Positions 11,685 through 24,560 of a stretch of 63,434 nt of DNA are shown one piece after another. The position numbers were made by a program, and so were the translations under genes. Numbering within the stretch: position 1 is the first letter of the stretch; each line of letters begins with the position of its first letter. The notes beneath the pieces are model-generated. The model worked only from the letters and a program-made list of their open reading frames with translations. It had not been told where the DNA came from and searched no databases. This DNA comes from Intoshia linei (lineage: Eukaryota > Orthonectida > Rhopaluridae), in contig LWCA01000065.1 in the NCBI GenBank assembly GCA_001642005.1, positions 1 through 63,434 of the forward strand, written 5' to 3'.

Positions 11685-14110
11685 TTAAACACAGCCTGAA
11701 ATTGCCAACTTTTTCATAAAAGCCGCTTTTTTCTGTTTAATTTTGTTTTTTCGTTCTGTGTGTGTTAATTTCATCTTTTTTCTAAATGATATATTTATTA
11801 ATTATATTTATACGGAGAATTAAATAAATTTAACAATTCTATGTTAAAAATCAAAATGACAAAACTAGATAAAGAATTAAAAAGACGCACTCTATTTTAT
11901 GTGGTTTCGTTTCCTTTTTTTCACCTTTAAAAGTAGGGTCATTTCGAATTTTTTTATGAGCTTCAGAATACATTTCTTCTATCTATATTATTGTAATTTA
12001 AAAATTTGAAAAAAAATCATTTCACCTTATCTCCCAAAATTCCAGCTGCAATATATTTTGAAAAACATTTATTGTACTTCGCTTCATCCTCACTTTTCAA
12101 TAGGGCCATGTAGTCAACAACGTGTTTGCCAAAAATTCTGTCTTTGTGGACTTGTGCATTATAACCACCTTCATCTTCTACCTTGAAACCAGGGAAACGT
12201 TTGTTACTAAATAATTAAAAATTAATCTAGAATAATGATAATCTAAACAAAAAGTTCACACAGTGAACTTATCAAAACAAATAAATAAACATGATAAAAT
12301 AAGAAGTATATTGTCTATCAATAAATAGAATATGTTGGAAAGTTAATTCACATGTATAAAAATATTATATTAAAATAATAAAATGAAATTTTTATAATTT
12401 GAAAAAATGCGTAAACCACGAATTTGAAAATTAAATTTAAATTTTTATTGATAGAATCAAGTAATATCAACAAAGTCAAATAACCAATGTAGTTTTTAAT
12501 TAAAATGAGATTACATATGGATAATGATAAAATTATAATTACATACATTTATAAAAAGTCTTGTAAACAGTAAATTTGTCATATGAGGGCGGTAGTAAAA
12601 TAAACATTGAATAAAATGAAACCATATATTGTTCTTAGTACATTCGTAGTTATATTTATATAGTATTTCAATTCGATTAGTTTTAATACAATTAAATGTT
12701 TTTATATCATTTGGCCGAGATTAGTGAACATGAATTTAAAAAAAAATAAATAGTATTGACGACTATATTATTCATGAACATGAAAAAAAGTTCTATCAAA
12801 CAAGATTTGACATTATAACGAAAATTTTTAAACTTCTAATTTAATAAAATAGAATGTATATTTAATAATTAGTTTGGGTGTTCGTATGCGGTATAAAACA
12901 GTAACCATACATTTAAAAATATTTACCTATAAGGAATATTCAAACCACCATCAACTGCACCTTTCAAAACACCAAAAATATTTGCTCCGGTACTAGTTTT
13001 TTTTAAACCAACATCCAAGTTGCAGTGAAAACTGTTGACATCTTGATCATTATCAACAAGATAATCTTCTCCGTTAACATTATCATTTCCTGCATACAAA
13101 GAATCTAATTTGTATTTCTTTAATGTCTAAAAAAAGTTATTCATATGAAAAAAACAATCAACTCTTCGAGCAATCAATAGTCCAGTACAGTAAGCAGCAG
13201 AATAGTTTGTTAAACCTACAGTAATTCCATATTTCACTAATTCAGCTGACGTAGCTTGACAAACCACTACATCACCCTGTAGTTTGGCAAATACAATCTA
13301 AAATTAAATTTTATAATTAATCCAGACAAAATACGGCCCTGAAATACATTGTTACAACCATAGACGAATACGTGCGATGGATCCTCAGAGTTAAATTCTA
13401 CTCGTTAAAATAAAATACAAATACATGTAAATTTCATGAGGGGTCTAATAAATGATCGTCACCTCTCATTTATGATAAAATATAGTGAGATTATATTGTT
13501 AAATTTACAATTAAACGTATTTTTCAATAAAATTTTAACTTGTACTATTACAATGGATTTATGACACAATTAAGATTAAAAATAATACAATTTTCCAAAT
13601 TTCAGTTAAATTTGTAAGTTTTATCACCATAAATATATTTTCTCTACACCACGGGTCGCTAAATTGGTTCAGACTTATCTACGAAATGTTTGGGTTCATT
13701 AAAAATTAGATTAATTTAATAATAATTAAATTAATTTTTCTAAATTAATTTAACGTGAAATAAAATGCAAAAATTTTATATAACGGTGGAATGAATTAAA
13801 AATATCAACGTTACCAACAAGTTAGTCATACTTATTAATGGCCAACTTTGAAGTAACACATAATATATTTATTTTGAAATTAATTACCTGAGCCACAATC
13901 TTTTTATTGGTCATTCTAACAACCATTCGATATTTAGGACTATTGTATTTATTTTTGTCTTGAAAGATTAATCGCTTCCTTGCATAGTAGTCGGTTTTAC
14001 ACTCTATTAAAAAATGTAACCTGATAATCAATAAACATACGTCGTCTCCTTTTAAATTTTACTTGAAATCGTTTAAAATAAGATTTATTTTTAATCACTT
14101 TTGCAAAAAC
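11685..14110 (-). CDS. RPL5: Large-subunit ribosomal protein uL18 (RPL5)
   Basis: uL18 binds 5S rRNA with uL5 and forms the central protuberance of the 60S subunit. Seven phase-consistent exons: 14041-14110, 13888-14003, 13163-13297, 12927-13126, 12026-12206, 11891-11982, 11685-11781. Family blocks seen in order: [70 protein letters not shown] and the basic C terminus KKAAFMKK. These exons encode 296 residues, one short of the human 297. Only the initiator Met is missing, so the first exon probably ends exactly at ATG, as in many ribosomal protein genes. An ATG followed by GTATTT at 15230-15234 is one candidate, unproven. Introns of 37, 36 and 43 nt alternate with ones of 590 and 720 nt. Confidence 0.95.
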
Positions 14111-14267
14111 CTAAATTGAAATTAATTAAGTTTAATTTTCTACATTATTTCGTCATATTCAGAGTTGTTAACCAAAAGTGTTGTGAAATGTCGAATATAA
14201 CACAACTCAAGGCGATTTCTTGAAAATATACTGAAATGACCAGAAAAAAATATTTTAGGTGATAGAT

Positions 14268-14440
14268 CAGTGCTTTTCAACCAGGGGGTCCGTGAGCATT
14301 TGAAAATTTTATGAATACATTTACTTATTTTAATATATTATTGACAGTAATAATGTTACGGAAATATTTTTACATTCTGAAAATTTTTTATGTCTATAAG
14401 TGGGACTATGTCGCTAACACAAAAATGTTGAAAACCACAG
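14268..14440. mobile_element. hAT MITE with 8-bp target duplication
   Basis: 173 bp bounded by CAGTGCTTTTCAACC on the left and GTTGAAAACCACAG on the right, flanked by exact 8-bp duplications TGATAGAT (14260-14267 and 14441-14448). The CAGTG-TTCTCAACC-type end plus 8-bp duplication is diagnostic of hAT transposition. Non-coding. Confidence 0.8.
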
Positions 14441-15517
14441 TGATAGATAGTTAGTTAAAACTATAAATTTCAGTCTAGTAAGTTTAGAATTAAATCAAAA
14501 ATAATTCCTAGTTTATCGATAATATTATAGGTATCATTTAAAATACCCAATTTTGACAAATGATTATTTTTTCTAATCACTGGAAAAAAACAAAAAACGT
14601 AGCGATAGTTAAAAATATTTCAACGCATTGTCGCGATTCGCGAACTGTACAATTAATCAAAAAATATATTATTCAGAAAATACCCATCATCATTCAATTA
14701 AGACTGGGGCGGTATAGTCATCATATAAGTATTTGTAACTGTTGATATTAAGTTAAAGTAAAATTTAAATGTCTACAATACTATTTTGACTAAAATGAAA
14801 TCAATCTCAGCCAAATTAAAATTTGGATGACATGGAGGCGAACCGACTCCGAAAATTGAAATAACAACGTGTAAACGATTGAACCACATCTGCTTGCATT
14901 TTGACAATGTTTATCATATTTATGTTTACTTTGATTTCATATTAAATAAAAATATGAAAATTGACATGAAATAATATTTAAATCTTTAAATTTAAAAAAT
15001 AATCTCGGAAAAAAAAGAAAAAAGATATTTTTTTAAATTTTCTATTTAAATGTCAATCGAAAATAAGATATATTGTCCTAAAATATTAATCACCTAAAAA
15101 CAAAAATGCAACATTCGATTTAACTTATTTTGAATATTTAACAAATTGGGTAATTTACTTAATACGTAAAAATAGGATCTAATAATTATATTCGTAAGAT
15201 GAGACATAAAATAATATATTTTTAAAAATACCATTCTTCAATTTATGTATATCTACAATCAAAATTATGAAAATATTCACGCTACTGGTTGATAATGTAA
15301 TTTTAACTTTAGTGATTTACAAAAAATAAATTCATTTTCATTTATTTCTCTATTATCGTTGCATTTATTATGCTTGTTTTAAATAAAGTTTATAATTTAT
15401 AAGTTGATATAAATGTGATTCCATCTAAATGTATGTAATTATTACATTATGATCATGAAATGATTCAACTATAAATTTCAATGCAAAATGCAACCTTTTT
15501 AAAGGAATACTATACAA

Positions 15518-16137
15518 TAGGGGTGTTCCAAAATTTTAGAAATTAGGTCCAAATACTGATAAAGTTGCGTGTGATAGTTTTGTGATAATGGTGAAAAGAA
15601 GAAAAATTTTTAGTGGAAGAGCTTGCCATTTTAAAAATTTCATACAAAAATCTTCTACAAAAACTAAAATATAATTTTATTTACTGGAATGTTACGATGA
15701 GATCCTGTAGTTATGTTTTGAGTTGTCTTGTTTTGTTTGTATGTAATTATTAATTATACTTATATGAATTTTAATGAAAATGTTAATTTACCAGAACATA
15801 GAGGTGAAGCACCGTTTTGTAGTTATAATTTACAATTCATTAATATCATAAATATATAATGTAAATAATATGTTTAATTTGTAACGCCGTAGCACTTTAT
15901 GCATATTTTGAACCGAATTCACTTTAATATAAATTAACTATCAAAATTCTTAATTATAATAAATATAAAAAATTTTTAGAAAGAATAAATAATTTTTTTC
16001 TTTAGGTTAATAATAAATTAAGTAAAAATATAGTAATTGGATTTACAATTTTTAAAATAAAATTGTGGCCCACGATGGTTCTAAATTAATTCATATTGAT
16101 AAAATGTGACCCTTCTGAAAAAAGATTGAGAACCCCT
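15518..16137. mobile_element. Probable hAT-type non-autonomous element
   Basis: Left end TAGGGGTGTTCCAAAATT, right end AGATTGAGAACCCCTA, giving inverted ends of the hAT 'GGGGTTCTCAA' type about 620 bp apart. Flanking bases are CTATAC and GTATAG, so no clean 8-bp duplication is visible. No transposase coding sequence recognised. Confidence 0.45.
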
Positions 16138-16453
16138 AGTATAGGCTATATACAAATTGAAAAATATTTTCGTTACTCTATATATCGTAATTTTTTTTAG
16201 CGTTACCTTGTGCTGAAGTATCAAAAAAGTTCCCGACTATAGTATACAAAAACTTTTTTAGCATTCACCATTAATTGATAATAGTAGGTCCGTGATAATA
16301 GGTCCCGTCATATGGTGCCTCCACGGATTTTATTATATTATGAACTGTTAGCCTTTCTTAAGCTAATTATAATAAAATAATTATAATTACATATATTTGG
16401 AAAAAAAATTTAATATACAATTGTAATAATTTAATAAAATGTATGTACAATAA

Positions 16454-19400
16454 TTATTCATTGAGCGATTTATATAAATGCCATTTTATCAGTTGAGAAT
16501 CAAAACCTGCCGATAGCAATTTTACATAGTATTCACTAACTGACCAATCTACAGATGTAACCAACATTTTGTGACCCTAAACAAAATATATCACTGATTT
16601 AAAAAAATATATACTCTGATACAGATTTTAAAATCAAATTTCAATTTCAAAAAAATATATCTTCAGGGCCAAAACCACAAATTACCCTATTTTTTTAATG
16701 AAAACATCCCTAGAATTTAAAAAAATACAGGTAGTACAGTTGTATCCTGTTAACACACAAAAAAATTTCAATCCGAATAAGTGACAACTTCACGGTCAAA
16801 AAAGCATTTTAGTATTCATATATTTTTTTCCGAAATATTTTATTAAAACATAAAATGTGAAACAATTAACGGTTCGAAAATTTAAAAAAAATTAATCTGA
16901 TAGAGCTTATTCCAGTTGATATAAACACAATATGTCAACCCCAGAAATCTACACATTCCCGATGAAAAATAATTTTTAATATATTATCAACCAATATTTT
17001 TCAAATATTTTGATATAATATTTTATAAACAAATATTTTAGTTTAAAATGTAAATAGGAAAATCTATATAATTCATTCTTTCGGAATTTTTTTCATTGCT
17101 ACAAAACAGATCAATCTTAAATTCTCATTTTCAAAACATTTTATTTAAAATTTAAATTAAAACTACAACAACGTATTCTAATTTTATGTACTACAGTAGA
17201 ATCTCTTTAATTTAAAGTCAATTTCATTGAATAATTCTTAGTTGTGAACCTCATAATTTCTTTCCATATAGTTAATATATAAAAAAGTACATTTTTGTTG
17301 AAGTCAATTTCATTGAAATACTCTTCATTTTAAATATTCACATGCTCATTTTTATATGAATTTATAATTGATTTTGAAAATACAGTAATATCTCGAATTA
17401 TTCATGTTTCGATATTGGAAATCTTGCTTTTGGCAATTTTATTATAATTTTGTAATTACATTTAATTTGTAAATTATATTTTGTATCTGAATTATTTTAT
17501 TTACATTACTATATATGTACTATATTTTGTATTTATTAATTTTATTATGACTAAATTAATCTGTAATTTAATTTATCAATTTTTAGCAACTAAATGTTTA
17601 TTTTATTTTTTTTCAATTGATTTACATAGCAATTAAATAATAAAGTTTGTCACTGAATAGATAAATTTAACACATTTAGCAAATTGTCAATTAATTAACC
17701 ATACATTATCATTTAAAGTAAAAATTATATTTTAACTACAATTGTAATTAAAGTACCAATGTAAAATTAATAACTTTCATTTACTATAACTTTTCGTAAC
17801 CATTTACTTATATAATATGCTTTGTTTGTCTGTGTGTTGTGTAACAGTCAACCTAGTATAATTATATTAAATGTCTATTTTACCTTTTATTTAAAAAAAC
17901 CTTATTTCTAATACCACGTATATAATATTCACATACCTTATATGGTGTTCACACCAGAGAATATTTTTTTTATGAGAACAAATAGAATGTAATTATGTCA
18001 ATAGTAGAGTATTGTAATATGAGAGAGAAATATGTAATAAGTAGTTAGGATAACTTTTAAATAGAATTATATATCATGAAATAAAATGAAGTAGATTTTT
18101 TCATTTAAAAGGGGTAATTTGTGGCTTTGATCATGAAGATGTACGTTTATGAGATTTACAACAATGTTAATGATTTAAGTACACGATAATTACTTGTCTG
18201 TTACTATCCATATTGATTCTACTGAGCCGGTTACCATTAATATCATAAATGCGAATGTGTCCGTTTTCTTGGGGTAAGGCTAATAAATCATATCTTTCAT
18301 TGTATGCTATTCTATAATGAAAATACATCATAAAACTATAATTTCACACTACATCTACATTATATTATGTAATTTACATACATATATAGAATATATGTAT
18401 ATATTATATACCAGTGATAGACATTTGAAATTTTTTTTTACACACTTGAAAAAATATATAAGTTAACTTCTAATAAAAAATATTACTAAAATAATTAACG
18501 ATATTTTAATACATCTAAAATCCTAACTTATATAAAATGCGACGCGATTTTTGTTTGTCTGTCTATCTGTGTCTGTTACTTTTTTGAAATAACTAGCACT
18601 CTTAGAATTTTTTAAAGACCACATTTCAATTACAGTTTTTTCTGGGCGTATAATAAGATAAATAAATTCGAAATTTACAAACGATTACAATTTGAAATTC
18701 AACTTAATTGAGGTTTTGATAAGCCTAATATTTTTTTAATACAAACACAATAGAAAAAAATTTCTGAAAATAGTATTAAATTTAACACACCTAGATTTAG
18801 TTATTTGCCATCACTGTTATACACCATATAAAAAATTAAGAAAATAACCATATTTGTAACAATTTTATACATATGTAAGTAAAGTAAATTTACTACATAA
18901 ATAAAATTATTACCAAAAAAAAGTTTACAAATGCAATCGAAACTGTCAATTCGACGCCTTCAAAACATTAAAAATGATACGTCAGTAAAAAATACCAATT
19001 TCTAATACAGTTTTGCGAGCTTGAGATTTTATCGCAAAATTTGAGTCCTTCAAAGTCAAAAACCCCAATTTTCCTTTTTCTTAAAAATCAAATGCGTCCT
19101 GAATTTAAAAAACATACATTCTGATACAAATTTTAAAATCATGAACATTATGATAAATTTTAATTTCAAAAAGTTACATCTTCAGGGTCGAAACGACAAA
19201 GTACTTTTTTTTTTAAAAATAAAAAAGGGGAATTAATTAATTTGTCAGTATTTTAATTAAATACTGACATTTTTTAACAAAAAATTTTTTGTATTTTTAA
19301 CATAAAATTGTCAGTATACACGCTAAAATATCAGTAATAAAAAGTATTTTGTCAGTATTCAATTACATATTTGTCAGTTTTTAATTGCTTTCTTGTCAGT

Positions 19401-22400
19401 ACATAATTGCATTTTTGTCAGTAAATATATTAACTAGATCAGTATTCATCGAAAATTGTAAGTAACTCAACAAAAAAGTATATAGAAATAAACACATTTT
19501 ATAAAATAATATTTTGTCAGTAAAAAAATTGAATTGTAAATTGGATGATTTTGGGGTGTCAGTATAAAAATTAAAAATCTAGTTTTTGAAATAATATATC
19601 ATCTACTACAGACCCAAGTTAAAACTGAAATATTAAGATACCATATTATATCTACAAACCATATTACAAAAAAATTAGAAATATGGTGTTCACACCAGAG
19701 AATATTTTTTGTCAATTTCATTTTATACAGAACATTTAATCTAAATACTGACAGTATATGTAAAGTACTGACAAAATATGTTTTTACTGCCCTTCCAATT
19801 TAAATACTGACATCTTGTCAAATGGCACCTAAAATACTGACAAACCATCTACAATACTGAAAAATCAATGTTTATACTGACAAATCAATAAGAAAAAGCT
19901 GACGCAATAAATGCACGCCATAAAAAAGTCCTAGAATTGTATACAACAGTGGTTCTCAACGGTGAGCCAATTGGCTCCTAGGAGTGGAATTATTTTTGTA
20001 GGAAAAAAAAATTTGTAAAAAGGAGGAAATTAGGTAAAAAATTATTTTAGTTGAATTGTGTAGTCATGTCCATTATAAGCGAAATATTGATTCATAAACA
20101 AGTAAAAAGTAAAATATTTAAATTTAAAATAGGATTAGTAACTGTAATATGGATAATTTACAAATATGCACAAAATTATGACATACATGTAATACATGTT
20201 TCACAATTTTGTAGCTCGGCTTCTAGGGAGTTCATATTACTTTTTTTCATTAAAATGTATTTAAAACGTAAATAACTGAATTTCATAATTACACACTCAA
20301 ATCTTTACAGTTAAAATAAAGTTTGGAATTTTTATATTTGACCAATATTACAAAACCCTCTTTTTATGGACAAAAAGGCCCAGTGATGTTAAATATTTCA
20401 TTTTTTCACTCCAAATTTTGTATATGTCTTAGTGGGTCTCATCGTGGTAAAGGGCATTTTCAACAAAAATCAATATTTGTAGAAAACGAACAGCTCTAAC
20501 ATGAATAAGTATAAGTTAAAATGTGGTCATAAATGAAGTAATGATTGGGGGAGAAATTATAAAAAAGGTTAAGAACGACTGGTATAGAACATCAATTCCG
20601 GGATAACTTTTAAAATCATAAACATTATCATATATCACAACCTCAAAAAAGTTTATTTTCAATTTCGATCAAAACCCCAGATTACCTTTTTTGTAAAAAT
20701 TGAAATTTAGAATTTTTTAAAAATTACAGCTAATATACTGAATTAGTTATTTAAAACATTATCCAGTTAAAACACTTAAAAATTTTAAACATTTAAATAT
20801 AATCATTTCTAAAAAAATTTAAAAAAGGTACAAATTATATTGATAATACTATGAATTTGACACGTTTTGAATTATAACTTATATGTTATATGTTATATGA
20901 ATAATATTAATTACAAATAGAACAAAGGCCGCAAAATGTCGAAATTAATTTTTTTGGTTCTCATCAAATTTCATGGACTAGGGCCTAATGAGAATTGTGA
21001 ACCTACCATTATCAAATATACATTGCATATTATATGCTCATAAATTACCGATATGAACTAGAATTGGTGCGGATTGATATATAAGGTTCATGAATATTTC
21101 TAATATCATAAATATTTACAAATTTGTCGTCAACACTGCATGCGATTTTGTTTGTACCACAAAAAATAGCGGACCAAACGGTTCTAATAAATAATTTTAA
21201 TAAATATATTATTTTGTATTATATAATATACTTATAAACACGATTTGGCACAAAACCACCGAGAATTTTCATCTGACCCGTGAAATGATCCACTGATTTT
21301 TAAAATATAACTTAAAGTTATATTTAATTTTTTTAATAATTTAATAATTTTCCGTTGATTTCATTAGAATAAACTTGAATCTCAGAATTTTACATCTTCA
21401 TAGACGAAACCCAAATTATCCTTTTTTAAAAACAATTATATAACTAATTATACATCTGTACCAGGAAAGTTCCACCTCGGTATACCTAGCTAATTTGTAC
21501 CATGTAGGAAATAAAAAAAGAATACTGGTTATGAATATTCGAGTCAACAGACGATCGTTCAGAATCTCTGAGATCCCACATTTTAAATGATTTATCTTTG
21601 GATGATGTGAGAATAATTTTTGAGTTTTTAAGGCAATTTACGTTGGTTAATTGTTGAGAATGTTCTTAAATTATGTTTAATTAAATGAAAATAAAAGTGA
21701 AATAAATTTACCTAAAGTTTTAGTTTTTCGATTTTTTTCAATATCAAACAAATAGGCACAGTTACTCCAACATGCCGCAACTATCTGAGATTCATCTACA
21801 AAATCTGCAGAAATGACTACTGTAGACCCGCATTCAAATTTTTGTTGTAAATTTTTTTTATTATATACATTTTGGTAGGTTAAACATGAATTTTTTGAGT
21901 CAGAGTCTAAAATTGATAAAACTAATTTATACAATATATAATATGTAGTTATTTTAATTAAAAACTATTGATAAGGTGTGAATTTAAGAAACGTTTTATT
22001 TAATTTTATCATAAAAATTACCATATAATTTTTCTTGAATCTAAATAAAAAATATAAAAATTAACATTAACGTTTTGAATCACATTTTTGAGATTTTCTC
22101 TTTTCCATAACTGCGCTGTTCCGTCACCACTCGCTGTTAAACACAACAAGTCATTATTTGGGTAAAATCTTATTGAATTGACACCTCCAAAATGACCGCA
22201 ATATTCATATCTACAAATATTTAAATTTCCGTCCCAAATGCGTGCTGTTTTATCTAATGAAAAAATAATTAAAAATTATCAAAAATAAAAATTACCTACT
22301 GAGGCGGTAGCATATATATGAGATTGGTACGGAGAAACACAAACATCCCACAACCCGTCCGTGTGTTTCTTGTAAACAAACTCTGCCGAGTAATCGTATA

Positions 22401-22882
22401 TATTTTGATTTGATTTCAAAGTATTTACCAATCGGTTCGTAGAAATCTTGTACGTATCACGAATTTTTTGGGTAATTGGAGTAGCTAGATAATCAATTAA
22501 TAAATTGACAGTTTTATATAAATTAATACATCTTTTGACATTTGGTGAGTATTTATCATTTAAATTTTTTCTTCTAAAAGTTTCTGAAATTGATGTATTT
22601 TTGCTTTTTCCATCTTCTGTTGGTCGTAATCCCTCCCTCACTATTATCATATTTAAAAAAATTGATCCATTTTATTACACAATCGTATTTGTTTATATGC
22701 TTCATCCAGTTCGCTTTCAATGTCATTAAAATAACTGTAAAGTTTTTTTCTATATAATATTTACAAAACTACATTTTTTCAAAATCACTGAACCTCACAG
22801 TTGGAGGAATATATGACCCATTTCTACCGGAAACATCACTTCTATGGCTTCCGTTGTTTGTCCATGATTGTTTTTCAGTCAT
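16454..22882 (-). CDS. WDR37: WD-repeat protein WDR37
   Basis: WDR37 is a conserved beta-propeller protein that pairs with PACS proteins in vertebrates. Eleven phase-consistent exons: 22794-22882 (ATG at 22880-22882), 22679-22749, 22296-22640, 22084-22253, 22022-22040 (a 19-nt microexon), 21712-21906, 21526-21664, 21242-21292, 21049-21183, 18194-18311, 16454-16576. They sum to 1455 nt, 484 residues (human 494). Seen: an N-terminal helix (ELDEAYKQIR); the linker TYKISTNRLVNTLKS; and repeats beginning HTDGLWDVCV, GHFGGVNSIRF, SADFVDESQIVAACWS, KDKSFKMWDLRD and TVWSAIFCG. The last repeat starts GHKMLVTSVDWS and ends at IKWHLYKSLNE. The exon 7/8/9 junctions are the least certain. Introns 9 and 10 (2.7 and 1.6 kb) are long because of transposons; the others are 38-233 nt. 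Confidence 0.92.
16590..17100 (+). repeat. Repeat family A copy inside WDR37 intron 10
   Basis: Blocks seen: CTCTGATACAGATTTTAAA, ATATCTTCAGGGCC, CCTAGAATTT, ACAGTTGTATCCTG, AGCTTATTCCAGTTGATATA and CAACCCCAGAAATCTAC. A detached terminal block (TGTCTGTGTGTTGTGTAACAGTCAACCTAGTA) lies at 17826-17858. A short reversed fragment (GGGGTAATTTGTGGC) is at 18110-18125. Confidence 0.6.
19226..19922. mobile_element. Element with mirror-image arrays of TGTCAGTA motifs
   Basis: About 0.7 kb interrupting a family A repeat, with AAAAAA on both sides. The left arm (19240-19565) carries about ten copies of (T)GTCAGT(A), beginning with a 25-bp palindrome GTCAGTATTT...AAATACTGAC at 19244-19268. The right arm (19740-19885) carries about six copies of the reverse complement TACTGAC(A). 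Between the arms, 19580-19735 is a reversed copy of the 4615-4740 block with the GGTGT-ACACC palindrome. No coding sequence. Arrays of short subterminal motifs pointing inward from both ends are how several DNA transposon families bind their transposase; which family this is I cannot say. Confidence 0.6.
19947..20581. mobile_element. hAT non-autonomous element with near-perfect target duplication
   Basis: Left end CAGTGGTTCTCAACGGTGAG, right end AAAGGTTAAGAACGACTG, flanked by 8-bp repeats GTATACAA (19939-19946) and GTATAGAA (20582-20589), one mismatch. 635 bp. The open frame 20051-20275 inside it has no transposase resemblance. It sits in the family A repeat right beside the TGTCAGTA element. 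Confidence 0.75.
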
Positions 22883-24039
22883 CTTTGACTTTGTAAACTA
22901 ATATTTATTTATGGAATTCAGTGTCAATTGTTGGTTGTCTAGCATCAAAATGATATTTTCTACTGATTTAAAGAGGAAAATTTCCATTAATAATTACATT
23001 TTAGTGTACTAGTGTAGTTTACACCTATTAACGATTTTTTAATTAAAAAATTAGTATAATCAATTAAATTGTTCAGTCGTTATAATAGCAAAAATTGCCA
23101 AGAATCTAGGTTAAGCAGTAAAGGCAAAATTCAATCAGTTAATGTATGTATAGGTTAAAAATTTCACCATGATTGGTAAAAATGAGTAATACAATTATAA
23201 TCACGTTAATTAGTACGTTTATATTTATAATTACAAATATAAACGCGTCACATCAAATAAATATAAAATGTACTAAGTTTTATTCAAATTTTGTGTATTT
23301 TATGTTTGTTTAAAACTGGAGGAAAAAAACAAAAATGTTAACATGTAAATAAAAATTTTTAAAAATCTTGAACAAATACAACTACGCTTTTTTATATTCG
23401 ATAGTGTTGTTACAGTAACACTTGATTTAATTCGAAAAAAATTTATTATAATGTTTAATTGGCAAAAAAATATTAAAGATGACAACTTGAGTATGAATTA
23501 ATGTATTATTTTGACGAGTGACGAATATTTAGAGGTAATGTATCACTATAATAAATTAGAACTACAATATTGTTCGCTTTTACTTTTTTGGTAATTACAT
23601 TTATATTTCCTAAATATCGCATTTTCCTTTTTTTTAGCATGATGAATCATCATCATTGGTAATAGAAATGTGTAGAAATTATTTTACGTTTTTATAACAT
23701 TGTACGATTTATTAACAAGTAAAATTTAAGTAAAGTATAATTTTATTTTTTGTGTAATGTTCGTTTGGTGAACATTAGGGTGTTTTAAAAAGTAGAAATT
23801 ATGCGATTTCTCTTAGCCTTAGTAAAAATTAAGTTAGTTTTTATATTTAGAGTACTATGTGACTTTTATTTTTTTGTAAACGTAGGTGGTCGAGTTGTGC
23901 ACTGCAAATAAAGATTTTCCTAAAAAATATTGAAAAATAGTTTATTATCTGGATTCTAATTGGGAGATATATCAAAATTAACAATAAATATGAATATGAC
24001 ACGCAAATATATTTATTTTTTGTATATATCAAAATGTAG

Positions 24040-24560
24040 TCCCATTTTTTTATCTGATATTATATTTTTTAAATAATTAAAATTTTTTGTAAACTGATCG
24101 CGTGTATTTCTCCATACTGAGGATATGGATGAATTACAAAAACTAAATATATCTTCTAATATACCATGACAGATCCTATTTGATATTTGTATTTTGCACA
24201 CAATATTGGACTTAAATTTTTCATATCTATATCTCCAATATCTGATTTATGAGTATTTTCCTTATATTCAAAATCTTGTTTTTCATACATTTCTTTTTCT
24301 TTTTTCAGTTGAATTTTATTTGGTTTATGAACACGTTTAAATCTCTGTCGAATATATGGATGATTAACGGTGGATGGTTCAGCTATTTATCGAATCCCCA
24401 TTTTTTTACTTTCTAAGAAATTTAAATCTTCTTTAATAGATTTGATGTGATTTTGTACCGTCAAATATATTTGGTAGTTTTTCTAAAAAATCCGTCCGGT
24501 CATAAACATCTCGTGGGTTACTTTTTTATATGATAAAATTCTATGATCCGCGTTGATTTT
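24040..24560 (-). pseudogene. Broken coding-like stretch, family unknown
   Basis: Minus-strand reading gives short coherent peptides in shifting frames, among them NPRDVYDRTDFLEKLPNIF, IKSIKEDLNFLESKKMGIR and NHPYIRQRFKRVHKPNKIQL, then an Asp/Lys-rich tail and a frame at 24013-24201. Stops and frame changes separate them. The Lys-rich, low-complexity composition looks like a decayed gene or retrocopy. I do not recognise the parent gene, and splicing could rescue some of the frame changes. Confidence 0.35.

Larger units (their letters stand above)
14111..16453. other. Intergenic stretch between RPL5 and WDR37
   Basis: No coding exon supported except possibly the RPL5 initiator exon. Contains the hAT MITE 14268-14440 and a probable larger hAT-type element about 15518-16137. 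The open frame 14560-14745 has no family resemblance. The two genes are read in the same (minus) direction. Confidence 0.4.
18525..20760 (+). repeat. Repeat family A copy split by two later insertions (WDR37 intron 9)
   Basis: Starts with the left block of the family (CTTATATAAAATGCGACGCG, TTTTTGTTTGTCTGTC, AATTACAGTTTTTTCTGGGC). Runs through GTCAAAAACCCCAATTTTCC and CATCTTCAGGGTC to about 19225, resumes for about 24 bp at 19923-19946 (AAAAAAGTCCTAGAATTGTA), and resumes again at 20590 with AACTTTTAAAATCATAAACATT. The gaps are the element at 19226-19922 and the hAT element at 19947-20581. The family A copy is therefore older than both. Confidence 0.7.

Noticed and set aside
19240-19885. CRISPR-like array
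   Set aside because: Repeated TGTCAGTA motifs are short, unevenly spaced and mirror-imaged; the context is a eukaryotic intron.
20051-20275. 74-codon frame inside the hAT element 19947-20581
   Set aside because: No resemblance to any part of a hAT transposase; element is non-autonomous.
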